30,598 nucleotides of DNA, from contig DERO01000025.1 of NCBI GenBank assembly GCA_002360945.1, positions 1 to 30,598 of the forward strand, read 5' to 3'. The notes below the pieces were generated by a model. It worked only from the letters and a program-made list of their open reading frames with translations. It searched no databases and was not told where the DNA came from. Source of the DNA: Leclercia adecarboxylata (GTDB lineage: Bacteria; Pseudomonadota; Gammaproteobacteria; Enterobacterales; Enterobacteriaceae). Made by a program: the position numbers and the translations under genes. Every line of letters begins with the position of its first letter. Position 1 is the first letter of the stretch. This document shows, one piece after another, positions 1-7,748 of the stretch.

Positions 1-1128
1 CGCACGGCGGGCTTTCGCTTCGCCGATGGACATGCGACGGTTAATGTCTTTTACCTGCTCGATGGTCAGGCCAGTCTCTTCTTCAATCTGCTGCAGTTTC
101 TGCAGGCCGCGGTGGACGTCGTCAGCCACATCACGCAGTTTTTCAGACCACGGTTTGTTCATCGCGATAGCCGCGTTGAACCAGGTTTCGCTGGTTTCAT
201 TGCCGGTGAACAGGGTGATGAAGTTCTTCTTCGGCATTTTGCACTGTTCAACGCACACTTTCATGATGATGCGTTCCTGGGTACGGACGCGGTCCATCAT
301 GACGCGCATGCTGTTAACTAGGTAATCGAACTGTTTTGGCACCAGACGGAACTGTTTGAACACTTCAGAAAGCTTCAGGATCTCTTCCTGAGCGGCTGCG
401 TGGCTGCGGCCTTTAGCTTTAATGGTGTCGCGGGTGACGATGTACTGGGCACGCAGTTCACCGAACTTCTCGCGCGCCAGTTCTGGGTCGATGCTGTTGT
501 CATCGTCGCTGCTGTCGTCGTCTTCTTCTTCATCTTCGTCTTCGTCATCATCCATCTCTTCCTGAGACAGTTCAGACCCGACGTGCGTCGCGGTTGGCGC
601 CAGATCTTCTTCGGCATTCGGATCGACAAAGCCGGTGATCAGGTCGGACAGACGCGCTTCTTCTGCTTCCACACGATCGTACTGCTCGAGCAGATAGGTG
701 ATGGCTTCCGGGTATTCGGCAACGGAACACTGAACCTGGTTGATCCCGTCTTCGATGCGTTTAGCGATGTCAATTTCGCCTTCGCGGGTCAACAGTTCAA
801 CGGTACCCATTTCACGCATGTACATGCGCACCGGGTCCGTCGTGCGGCCGATTTCAGACTCAACGCTCGACAGAACCTGTGCAGCTGCTTCTTCTGCATC
901 TTCATCGGTGTTGTTTGAGTTTTCAGCAAGCAACAGATCATCGGCATCAGGGGCTTCTTCCATCACCTGAATACCCATGTCATTGATCATTTGGATGATG
1001 TCTTCGATCTGATCGGAGTCGACGATATCTTCCGGCAGATGGTCATTGACCTCGGCATAGGTCAGATAGCCTTGCTCCTTACCACGTTGGACAAGAAGTT
1101 TCAGCTGTGACTGCGGGTTTTGCTCCAT
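1..1128 (-). CDS. rpoD: RNA polymerase sigma-70 factor, N-terminal part (cut by window edge)
   Basis: Housekeeping sigma factor that directs core RNA polymerase to -10/-35 promoters. The first 376 codons are present, starting at the ATG at 1128 with the typical N-terminus MEQNPQSQLK. This part covers region 1.1, region 1.2 and the enterobacterial non-conserved region, including its long run of Asp/Glu (around 485-545) followed by NSIDPELAREKF. The window stops at SIGEAKARRA, just where region 2.1 begins in E. coli sigma-70 (613 aa), so regions 2-4 lie outside. The frame is open with no stop. It is the last gene of rpsU-dnaG-rpoD. The 275-bp gap from dnaG is enlarged by an ERIC element. Identification is certain by family knowledge; completeness cannot be judged here. 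Confidence 0.98.
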   Translation of the reverse strand, partial: MEQNPQSQLKLLVQRGKEQGYLTYAEVNDHLPEDIVDSDQIEDIIQMINDMGIQVMEEAPDADDLLLAENSNNTDEDAEEAAAQVLSSVESEIGRTTDPVRMYMREMGTVELLTREGEIDIAKRIEDGINQVQCSVAEYPEAITYLLEQYDRVEAEEARLSDLITGFVDPNAEEDLAPTATHVGSELSQEEMDDDEDEDEEEDDDSSDDDNSIDPELAREKFGELRAQYIVTRDTIKAKGRSHAAAQEEILKLSEVFKQFRLVPKQFDYLVNSMRVMMDRVRTQERIIMKVCVEQCKMPKKNFITLFTGNETSETWFNAAIAMNKPWSEKLRDVADDVHRGLQKLQQIEEETGLTIEQVKDINRRMSIGEAKARRA

Positions 1129-1286
1129 AAGACGGTATCCACACTTATTCGTTTGATTGGTGTCGGCGATACGGCTGCCAACCTTTAAAGCGAGGGCGTA
1201 CTTGTATTTTTGCCGCTGCCTCTCAGTGCGGCTGTCGGGATCTACCCGATCGATATTCGGCACTTAAGCCGTTAAATACTTCATCC

Positions 1287-1385
1287 TTCAAGTTGTCTCT
1301 GCGTTAGATGCGTTCTCTCATCCTGGTCATGTACTTATGTACACTCCCAGGAATGCGCTTTCTTGCTGCCTTGATACAACTTGAA
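1287..1385. repeat. ERIC (enterobacterial repetitive intergenic consensus) element
   Basis: The stretch is bounded by inverted ends TTCAAGTTGT (1287-1296) and ACAACTTGAA (1376-1385). Its centre contains GTACTTATGTAC and CTCCCAGGAATGCGC, which match the known ERIC core around ACTTATGTAAGCTCCTGGG. It fills most of the 3' half of the dnaG-rpoD gap, beginning 18 bp after the dnaG stop, so it must be transcribed within the operon mRNA. The rest of the gap (1129-1286) holds the rpoD leader and no gene that I can see. Confidence 0.85.
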
Positions 1386-1403
1386 TGATTTTGTCTTTCT
1401 GTT

Positions 1404-3149
1404 TTACTTCTTCGCCAGTTCCTGGTTAATCATCCAGAGCTCCCGGCGTTCTTCGCTGCTTAAACCGTGTGTGCGCTCGCGAGCAATCAACTCTTCCTGG
1501 CGCAGTTCAAGCATCGAATCAAACATATGGTTGAGCGAGTCGGTAAAGGTCTCTTCAGCAATATCTTTATCTGCTATATCGTCCCACATCGACAGTTTTT
1601 CAAGGGTTGCGGACGCTTTTGTTCCGCGATAGTGCTCTAAAAGCTGCCCTGTGGTCAGACCTGGCTGTGAGAGACAAGTGTTGACCAGTTCGGCAAATAA
1701 GCCAAGTCCAGGCAGCTTTTCGTGGTCCAGACCCGCCAGCGAAGGCACTTTTGGCGCCAGCTCCGGGTTTTGCACCAGCAGTCCTATCAGTATACGCATG
1801 GTTGTGCGTTTTAGCTGTGGTGCCGGGCGAGCCGCTCCGCTATCCGCCAGCTTTGGCATTAAACGTTCAAGCTGGCTGTCATCCAGAATGCCGAGCTTCT
1901 TGCCCAGTTCCTGGCGCAGATAGATGCGCAACGTTTCGCCCGGCACCTGCGTAATCAGCGGTAAGGCCAGCGTGCTCAATTGGGCGCGGCCATCCGGGGT
2001 GCTCAAATCCACCTGCGGCATCAGGCTATTAAACAGAAACGTGGAGAGCGGCTGAGCCTGCTCCATCCGTGCTTCAAATGCCGCCTTGCCCTCTTTACGC
2101 ACCAGCGTATCCGGGTCTTCGCCGTCGGGCAGGAACATAAAGCGTAACTGACGCCCGTCGGTCATATAGGGCAGCGCCGTCTCCAGCGCGCGCCAGGCGG
2201 CTTCGCGTCCGGCACGGTCGCCGTCGTAACAGCAGACCACGGTGTTGGTCACCCGAAACAGCAGCTGAATATGGTCGGCGGTGGTGGAGGTGCCCAGAGA
2301 CGCAACGGCATAGTTAATGTCGAACTGCGCCAGTGCCACCACATCCATATAGCCTTCGACCACCAACAGGCGCTGCGGTTCAGCGTTATCCTGCTGGGCT
2401 TCATACAGGCCATACAGCTGACGGCCCTTATGGAAAATATCGGTTTCCGGGGAGTTAAGGTATTTCGGCAGGGCATCGCCCAGCACGCGGCCACCAAAAC
2501 CAATTACCCGGCCACGCTTGTCGCGAATGGGGAACATCACCCGTTCGCGGAAGCGGTCATAGCTACGTCCCTTGTCATTAGTGACCAGCATGCCCGCGTC
2601 GATGAGGGATTTACGATCTTCGCTATTGCCGCCAAAACGCTTTAACACGTTATCCCAGCCGGGAGGGGCGTAGCCAATAGCGAAACGCGCAATAACATCG
2701 TCGCTCAGTCCGCGCTTGTTCAGATACTGACGCGCAGGCTCAGCCGCAGAGTGCTTAAGAGACTGTTGGTAAAATGCGTTCAGGCCGTCCATCAGCTGAT
2801 AAAGCGTTTGTCGTTGATGGCGCTCTATCTGACTTGGCCCACTGCCTGCTTCATACGGCACTTCAAGGTTGTGCATGGCTGCCAGCTCTTCGACGGTTTC
2901 AACGAACTCGAGCTTGTCGTAGTTCATCAAAAAGTCGACGGCGTTGCCGTGCGCACCACAGCCGAAGCAGTGGTAGAACTGCTTTTCACCGTTCACGGTG
3001 AAAGAGGGGGTTTTTTCGTTATGGAATGGACAGCACGCGTGGTAGTTCTTGCCCTGCTTCTTCAGCTTTACCCGCGCGTCGATGAGATCGACGATGTCGG
3101 TTCTTGCCAGCAGATCATTAATGAAAACGCGTGGGATTCGTCCAGCCAT
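1404..3149 (-). CDS. dnaG: DNA primase
   Basis: Makes the RNA primers for lagging-strand synthesis and works with the DnaB helicase. The product is 581 aa, the same length as E. coli DnaG. The start was set at the ATG at 3149 (MAGRIPRVFIND) rather than an in-frame ATG three codons upstream, by family agreement. The N-terminal zinc domain has C40, H43, C61 and C64. The TOPRIM catalytic core shows VVEGYMDVV (metal-binding Glu) and CYDGDRAG (DxD). The C-terminal DnaB-binding domain ends in NQELAKK. It lies between rpsU and rpoD in the classic operon, after a terminator-like hairpin that in E. coli lowers dnaG expression relative to rpsU. No frameshift or missing motif was seen. Confidence 0.98.
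   Translation of the reverse strand: MAGRIPRVFINDLLARTDIVDLIDARVKLKKQGKNYHACCPFHNEKTPSFTVNGEKQFYHCFGCGAHGNAVDFLMNYDKLEFVETVEELAAMHNLEVPYEAGSGPSQIERHQRQTLYQLMDGLNAFYQQSLKHSAAEPARQYLNKRGLSDDVIARFAIGYAPPGWDNVLKRFGGNSEDRKSLIDAGMLVTNDKGRSYDRFRERVMFPIRDKRGRVIGFGGRVLGDALPKYLNSPETDIFHKGRQLYGLYEAQQDNAEPQRLLVVEGYMDVVALAQFDINYAVASLGTSTTADHIQLLFRVTNTVVCCYDGDRAGREAAWRALETALPYMTDGRQLRFMFLPDGEDPDTLVRKEGKAAFEARMEQAQPLSTFLFNSLMPQVDLSTPDGRAQLSTLALPLITQVPGETLRIYLRQELGKKLGILDDSQLERLMPKLADSGAARPAPQLKRTTMRILIGLLVQNPELAPKVPSLAGLDHEKLPGLGLFAELVNTCLSQPGLTTGQLLEHYRGTKASATLEKLSMWDDIADKDIAEETFTDSLNHMFDSMLELRQEELIARERTHGLSSEERRELWMINQELAKK
1573..1606 (-). promoter_or_regulatory. Probable sigma-32 (heat-shock) promoter for rpoD inside dnaG
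   Basis: On the minus strand the 3' part of dnaG reads CCCTTGAAAAA, a spacer of about 15 nt, then CGATATAG. This matches my recollection of the E. coli Phs promoter, which lies at the same place inside dnaG and raises rpoD transcription during heat shock. The -35 fits the sigma-32 CTTGAA consensus; the -10 fits less well. Conservation may partly reflect the coding constraint of dnaG. Confidence 0.5.
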
Positions 3150-3240
3150 AGGCCCCATGAATTTTTAGTGACTCATAAACGAAAACAAGCCGCGCATTCC
3201 TTCCGGAAGCACGGCCTTACGACTATTACTCTGTCTGACA

Positions 3241-3262
3241 ATTGAGGACGTGCGTCCTCAAT
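3241..3262 (-). terminator. rpsU-dnaG intercistronic partial terminator (T1)
   Basis: A perfect 9-bp inverted repeat, ATTGAGGAC / GTCCTCAAT, with a 4-nt loop begins 3 bp after the rpsU stop codon. There is no clear U-run on the minus strand, consistent with a leaky terminator. In E. coli a terminator at this position reduces read-through from rpsU into dnaG and rpoD. Confidence 0.75.
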
Positions 3263-3265
3263 AGA

Positions 3266-3535
<270 letters not shown>

Positions 3536-3550
3536 TCAAAATGGTGCGGA

Positions 3551-3580
3551 ATTTTACTGCAATTGCTGCTGCTTTGTAAA
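3551..3580 (-). promoter_or_regulatory. Candidate sigma-70 promoter for rpsU
   Basis: On the minus strand TTTACA (3580-3575) and TAAAAT (3556-3551) are separated by 18 bp. This predicts an rpsU leader of about 60 nt. E. coli has several promoters here; another -10-like TATACT lies at 3628-3623 with no good -35. I could not find a convincing LexA box. Confidence 0.55.
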
Positions 3581-3658
3581 GCACCGCGGCCGTTTTTGAA
3601 AGGGACTTTTATAAGGGTGAGGAGTATACACGAAGAGAACTCCAGGGGTGAGGAAAGT

Positions 3659-3687
3659 TTTACATCAACCCGCCCAGGCTCTACACT
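3659..3687 (+). promoter_or_regulatory. Candidate sigma-70 promoter for tsaD
   Basis: TTTACA (3659-3664) and TACACT (3682-3687) are separated by exactly 17 bp. This would give a leader of roughly 25 nt before the tsaD ATG at 3718. A GTGAGG ribosome-binding site lies at 3701-3706. Confidence 0.55.
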
Positions 3688-3717
3688 GCGCGGTATCTGA
3701 GTGAGGTAAAACAAGTC

Positions 3718-4731
3718 ATGCGTGTACTGGGTATTGAAACATCCTGCGATGAAACCGGCATCGCGATTTACGACGATGAAAAAGGGCTGGTCGCCAACCA
3801 ACTGTATAGTCAGGTGAAATTACATGCTGACTACGGCGGCGTGGTGCCGGAGCTGGCCTCCCGCGACCATGTGCGCAAAACGGTGCCGTTGATTCAGGCG
3901 GCGCTGAAAGAGGCGGGCTTAACGGCAAAAGATATCGACGCCGTAGCCTACACGGCCGGGCCGGGTCTGGTCGGCGCGCTGCTGGTCGGTGCGACCATTG
4001 GCCGTTCGCTGGCGTTCGCGTGGGATGTCCCGGCAATTCCGGTTCACCATATGGAAGGGCACCTGCTGGCACCGATGCTGGAAGACAATCCACCGGAATT
4101 TCCGTTCGTGGCGCTGCTGGTGTCCGGCGGCCATACCCAGCTGATCAGCGTCACCGGCATTGGTCAGTACGAACTGCTGGGCGAGTCCATTGACGATGCG
4201 GCGGGTGAAGCCTTTGACAAAACCGCCAAGCTGCTGGGGCTCGATTACCCTGGCGGCCCGATGCTGTCGAAGATGGCCTCCCAGGGTACGGAAGGGCGCT
4301 TTGTCTTCCCACGTCCGATGACCGATCGTCCGGGTCTGGATTTCAGCTTCTCGGGACTGAAAACCTTCGCGGCGAATACCATCCGTAATAATGATAACGA
4401 CGATCAAACCCGCGCCGATATCGCCCGTGCCTTTGAGGATGCGGTGGTGGATACGCTGATGATCAAGTGCAAACGCGCCCTGGATCAGACCGGCTTTAAG
4501 CGTCTGGTGATGGCGGGTGGCGTCAGCGCCAACCGTACCCTGCGCGCGAAGCTGGCCGAGATGATGCAAAAACGTCGCGGTGAAGTGTTCTATGCCCGTC
4601 CGGAATTCTGTACCGATAACGGGGCGATGATCGCCTATGCCGGCATGGTGCGTCTGAAGCCTGAAGCCGCGGCAGAACTGAGCGTCTCCGTGCGTCCGCG
4701 CTGGCCGCTGGCGGAACTGCCTGCCGCCTGA
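3718..4731 (+). CDS. tsaD: tRNA N6-adenosine threonylcarbamoyltransferase, catalytic subunit
   Basis: Transfers the threonylcarbamoyl group from TC-AMP to A37 of ANN-decoding tRNAs, working with TsaB and TsaE in the cytosol. The product is 337 aa, identical in length to E. coli TsaD. Visible signatures are the ASKHA-fold start [12 protein letters not shown], the metal-binding pair H111 and H115 in [26 protein letters not shown] and the C-terminal [13 protein letters not shown] that contains the third metal ligand. It is divergent from rpsU, as in E. coli. Downstream the backbone is interrupted by the variable slot, and a convergent regulator gene ends 16 bp later. No anomaly within the gene. 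Confidence 0.98.
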   Translation: MRVLGIETSCDETGIAIYDDEKGLVANQLYSQVKLHADYGGVVPELASRDHVRKTVPLIQAALKEAGLTAKDIDAVAYTAGPGLVGALLVGATIGRSLAFAWDVPAIPVHHMEGHLLAPMLEDNPPEFPFVALLVSGGHTQLISVTGIGQYELLGESIDDAAGEAFDKTAKLLGLDYPGGPMLSKMASQGTEGRFVFPRPMTDRPGLDFSFSGLKTFAANTIRNNDNDDQTRADIARAFEDAVVDTLMIKCKRALDQTGFKRLVMAGGVSANRTLRAKLAEMMQKRRGEVFYARPEFCTDNGAMIAYAGMVRLKPEAAAELSVSVRPRWPLAELPAA

Positions 4732-4738
4732 TGAAGAG

Positions 4739-4777
4739 ACCCGGATGTCAGAGTGCGATATCAAACATCCGGGTTTT
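4739..4777 (+). terminator. tsaD terminator overlapping the 3' end of the convergent regulator
   Basis: ACCCGGATGT (4739-4748) pairs perfectly with ACATCCGGGT (4765-4774) across a 16-nt loop, and T residues follow at 4774-4777. The loop and right arm lie inside the last codons of the minus-strand regulator, so one element is both coding and terminator sequence. Confidence 0.7.
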
Positions 4778-5395
4778 CGCTAACAGGCAGTAGAGCTGGC
4801 AGCTATTCTTCACCCCCAGCTTGTCCATCGCCCGCATTTTATGGGCGCTCACGGTTTTAATGCTCAGATGCATACGCCGCGAGATATCCGTCAGGCTTAA
4901 TCCCTTACAGATCAAACGCAGCACGTCGGTTTCCCGGGCGGACAGCGCCTCATTCGTCATTTTCCCGCCTTTAAACAGGGCGTTCATCAGGGTGCGCTCG
5001 ACGTACACTTCGCCCTCGATCACCGACTGTAACGCCTGGCTGAGGATCTTCTCATCGCTGTGGCGGCTGAGCCAGGCTTTCGCGCCTGCTTCCAGCGCGA
5101 GGCGGATCAGCAGCGGGTTGGTATCGGGCGAGAGCATCATCACCTGCAGCGCCGGGTAGTGGCGGGTTAACCACTTCACCAGTGCCAGCCCCTCCATGCC
5201 GTTCTGCGGGTCCCGCAGCGTGTAGCCCAGCAACAAAATGTCGGGAGTTTCGCGCGCCAGCAGGGCCATAAGTTCGCTGGTCGAGGCCGCTTCGCCACAG
5301 AAAGAGAGGGCCAGAGAGGCGTTATCGGCGATCATGGCACCGATCCCCCGGCGGATCACGGTATGCTCATCCGCAATCACCATTTTAATTGTCAT
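4748..5395 (-). CDS. RcsB-like LuxR-family response regulator with degenerate receiver domain
   Basis: A 215-aa two-domain transcription regulator. Residues 1-125 resemble a receiver domain (VIADEHTVIRRGI at the N-terminus, with acidic D9/E10). Where the phospho-acceptor Asp is expected, the sequence reads DILLLGYTL, giving Gly57. The usual Lys after strand 5 is Arg111 (GAKAWLSR). The Ser/Thr switch position looks kept (MMLSP, S89). Residues 150-208 form a GerE/LuxR helix-turn-helix with LSARETDVLRLICKGLS and SIKTVSAHKMRAMDKLGVKN, most like the RcsB/BglJ group. AAGGA sits 7-8 nt before the ATG at 5395; another in-frame ATG is at 5383. The gene is divergent from the secreted protease, so regulating that protease is a reasonable but unproved inference. 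Phosphorylation-independent action or heterodimerisation, as with BglJ-RcsB, is possible. Confidence 0.85.
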   Translation of the reverse strand: MTIKMVIADEHTVIRRGIGAMIADNASLALSFCGEAASTSELMALLARETPDILLLGYTLRDPQNGMEGLALVKWLTRHYPALQVMMLSPDTNPLLIRLALEAGAKAWLSRHSDEKILSQALQSVIEGEVYVERTLMNALFKGGKMTNEALSARETDVLRLICKGLSLTDISRRMHLSIKTVSAHKMRAMDKLGVKNSCQLYCLLAKTRMFDIAL

Positions 5396-5559
5396 TGGAT
5401 TTTCCTTCAGCGGCGTTAATTAGAATTTGCCCAGGATGTAATTTTATATTGTGCGCGCCCGGATGGATTGCAGTTGACGAAGTATTTTTACCCGCAACGG
5501 GGGGTTGACATATTTTAATGGCATCATTGCCTGAATGAAATTTAACGGCGAGACATTTC

Positions 5560-5587
5560 TTGTTTTTTAAAAGAACGCTCTTATAGG
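5560..5587 (+). promoter_or_regulatory. Weak candidate promoter for the S8 protease
   Basis: TTGTTT (5560-5565) and TATAGG (5582-5587) are 16 bp apart in the AT-rich divergent region. A better -35, TTGACA at 5507-5512, lacks a matching -10. Both calls are tentative. The 264-bp gap between the two divergent genes contains no ORF longer than a few codons. Confidence 0.3.
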
Positions 5588-5600
5588 TTCGCTTGTTTTT

Positions 5601-5637
5601 TTAATTCATGCTGAAAAAAGAAGGATATTAATTCATG
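5601..5637 (+). repeat. Direct repeat TTAATTCATG x2 in the protease leader
   Basis: Exact 10-bp copies lie at 5601-5610 and 5628-5637, 27 bp apart start to start, just upstream of the protease ribosome-binding site (AAAGGA, 5642-5647). The first copy's ATG (5608) opens a 7-codon frame, MLKKEGY, and the second opens ATG-TCA-TAA. Neither has a ribosome-binding site. The repeat could be a regulator site or chance in AT-rich DNA. Confidence 0.4.
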
Positions 5638-5659
5638 TCATAAAGGAACGTTGGCTAAA

Positions 5660-7714
5660 ATGAAAAAAAGTATTTTATCACTGTTAATTTGCGCAGCCGT
5701 CACTTGTGCCGCGCACGCTGAAACGCTGCCTCAGGCAGAACTGGCTCAGGAAGGGATCTCCTATGTGGCGATTATCGTTACGCTGAAGCCCGACGCACCG
5801 CTGGTTGAGGGCACTGCTCCCGCCGCCCGCAAGCTGACCCTGAGTGACCCGAGCCTGGTGCTCACCCCCATGTTCCAGGCGGATAAGTCCTCTGAACTGA
5901 ATCAGCTCAATGCCCGTTACGGTTTTGACCGTTATTTGCGGGTGATGCTGCCAGAGAATAAATCCCAGGATAAAAATTACATCAACACGATTATTACCGA
6001 ACTGGAACATAACCAGAACGTTGAATCTGTTTATCCTGAAACGCTGCCTGTTTCATTAGATGATACCCAGCAGGAAACCACCCCGGCGAAACCGAAATTA
6101 AGATCTTCAGGAAACAGTACCCTCGGTGCCTCGGCTATTCCGGATTATCGTAATCTGCAGGATTATTTAAAATCCCCGACCGAAAAGCGTGCCGGCTATT
6201 ATATGGGTGGGGTTAACCGCGATAGCGTGAATTCCTACAAGGGCAATGAGGGCGAAAATATTACTATCGTCTCGTCTGAAAACTGCGGCTGGAACGATAA
6301 GCATCTGAATTTACCACCGATTGCATTCCTGCAGGGATCTAACTTAGAGACCTGCTCTGAGCGGCAACATAATACGGCGTCCGTCGGTATTCTGGCGGCG
6401 CGGGATATTGGTACCGGCGTGCGTGGCCTGAGCTATAAGAGTAAAGTCGCCTATGCCGCCTGGCCGTCGACCAACCTCTATAACATGATCCCGCAATTAA
6501 ACGCCGGGGATGTTGTTTCGCTAAATATGCAGACCTGGGGCGGGGAAGTGACCGGCACCTGTAAATCCGCCTGTTATATTCCTATCGAACAGGATGCCAG
6601 CTATTTCAACGTGATTAAGGCGCTCACCGATAAAGGGGTGTTTGTGATCACCTCCGCCGGTAACGGCAATATCAATCTTGATTCAGCGGCCTTCAACGGC
6701 AAGTGGGATACTCAGGTTCGTGATTCCGGGGCGATTATCGCCGGGGCCTTCTGTGCCAAAACCGGGCAACGCGCCAGCTTCAGTACCTACGGCAAGCGAG
6801 TGACCAGCTCGTCCTGGGGCTGCAGCGATGTCGTCACCACTGGCTACGGCACGCTCAATAACACCGTCAACGCCAACTATACCAATAACTTCGGGGGCAC
6901 CTCATCGTCCACGCCAATCGTCGCCGGGGTGGTCGCCAGCCTGTCGGGGATCGCCAAAGCCCACGGTATTACGGTAACGCCGCTGCAGATGCGTCAGATC
7001 CTTCAGGAGACCGGTACGCCAGCCGCGAGCGGCACCGGGGCGATCATCGGGACGCAGCCGGATATGGAGCGGGCCGTTGCCAGAATCATGGCCCTGAAAA
7101 ACGGCGGTGAAACCCTGCCTGCCCCGACCGCCGTCGCGGGAGCGGATTACACCATGATCTCCTCTGCCACGGGTGTCAGCACTTATCCGCTGGATGGCAG
7201 CAAGAGCCTGAATGCCAAATCCTATAACTGGAGCGTGACCAAAGGTTCCGGCACCTTCTGGCTGCAGGAGAAACTCAACGGCACGCTGGTGAATAGCGTG
7301 AACAGCGCTAACGCGTATGCGGCGATCCCGGCTAATACCGAAGGTGAAGTGACCTATACCCTGACCACTACCGGGGCGGATGGTCGCACGGCGCAGGACA
7401 GTATGACCATCAAAGTGAGCAAACCGGCGGCACCGGCGAAGGACGAGACCCCGGCGACACCAGCGCAAGATGAAACACCGGCGAAGGATGACACACCAGC
7501 CACGCCGGCGCAGGATGAGATCCCGGCGAAGGAGACCGTCCCGGCTTACAATGCGAAGATTGCTTACCCAATCAAATGCACCAAAGTGTCCCACAACGGC
7601 AAAATCTGGATGAACCAGTGGTACGTCAACCCGGGCCAGGAAGAGCCGGGTAAAGGCTTCAGCAGCTGGGGCGTCTGGCGCGAACAGGGCGCATCGGGCA
7701 ACAGCTGTAAATAA
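5660..7714 (+). CDS. Secreted subtilisin-like (S8) peptidase with PKD-like and chitin-binding-like C-terminal domains
   Basis: A 684-aa exported protein. The ATG at 5660 gives a clean signal peptide, MKKSILSLLICAAVTCAAHA; an in-frame TTG at 5651 is an alternative, and AAAGGA (5642-5647) is 12 nt before the ATG. Residues 32-130 resemble an I9 propeptide. The S8 core shows the catalytic His region RQHNTASVGIL (H237), the oxyanion Asn in TSAGNGN (N335) and the catalytic Ser in GTSSSTPIVAGV (S415). At the place of the catalytic Asp motif the sequence is ITIVSSENCGWN, with no Asp. Residues 487-587 look PKD-like, 592-629 are a Pro/Ala/Thr/Asp linker with a 15-aa repeat, and the Trp-rich end (632-684) resembles a CBM5/12 chitin-binding fold. 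The protein is probably secreted. It is divergent from the RcsB-like regulator. Substrate unknown; activity uncertain without the Asp. Confidence 0.8.
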   Translation: MKKSILSLLICAAVTCAAHAETLPQAELAQEGISYVAIIVTLKPDAPLVEGTAPAARKLTLSDPSLVLTPMFQADKSSELNQLNARYGFDRYLRVMLPENKSQDKNYINTIITELEHNQNVESVYPETLPVSLDDTQQETTPAKPKLRSSGNSTLGASAIPDYRNLQDYLKSPTEKRAGYYMGGVNRDSVNSYKGNEGENITIVSSENCGWNDKHLNLPPIAFLQGSNLETCSERQHNTASVGILAARDIGTGVRGLSYKSKVAYAAWPSTNLYNMIPQLNAGDVVSLNMQTWGGEVTGTCKSACYIPIEQDASYFNVIKALTDKGVFVITSAGNGNINLDSAAFNGKWDTQVRDSGAIIAGAFCAKTGQRASFSTYGKRVTSSSWGCSDVVTTGYGTLNNTVNANYTNNFGGTSSSTPIVAGVVASLSGIAKAHGITVTPLQMRQILQETGTPAASGTGAIIGTQPDMERAVARIMALKNGGETLPAPTAVAGADYTMISSATGVSTYPLDGSKSLNAKSYNWSVTKGSGTFWLQEKLNGTLVNSVNSANAYAAIPANTEGEVTYTLTTTGADGRTAQDSMTIKVSKPAAPAKDETPATPAQDETPAKDDTPATPAQDEIPAKETVPAYNAKIAYPIKCTKVSHNGKIWMNQWYVNPGQEEPGKGFSSWGVWREQGASGNSCK
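7433..7522 (+). repeat. Tandem 45-bp (15-aa) repeat in the protease linker
   Basis: Two adjacent copies encode PAKDETPATPAQDET and PAKDDTPATPAQDEI, followed by a partial third (PAKET). The linker joins the PKD-like domain to the C-terminal binding-like domain. Copy number could vary between strains by slippage. Confidence 0.75.
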
Positions 7715-7721
7715 CATCCAC

Positions 7722-7748
7722 AGCCTGGCATCACGCCAGGCTTTTTTT
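7722..7748 (+). terminator. Rho-independent terminator of the S8 protease gene
   Basis: AGCCTGGC pairs with GCCAGGCT (8 bp, 5-nt loop), followed by seven T residues (7742-7748). The T-run runs into the ureG stop codon (7747-7749). There is no T-run on the minus-strand side, so it serves the protease gene. Confidence 0.9.

Noticed and set aside
400..918. Plus-strand 172-aa open frame opposite rpoD
   Set aside because: Antisense shadow of the acidic non-conserved region of sigma-70; the phenylalanine/valine-rich translation is the complement of the Asp/Glu codon run, and no ribosome-binding site was seen.
5468..5540. Sigma-54 promoter suspected at TGGCATCATTGC
   Set aside because: The spacing between the GG and GC elements does not fit the -24/-12 consensus.
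5608..5631. Seven-codon leader peptide MLKKEGY upstream of the protease
   Set aside because: No ribosome-binding site and no attenuation-type codon bias; kept only as part of the direct-repeat note.
6902..7717. Minus-strand 271-aa open frame opposite the protease gene
   Set aside because: Arg-rich translation typical of an antisense frame in GC-rich coding DNA; it overlaps the well-supported protease C-terminal domains.
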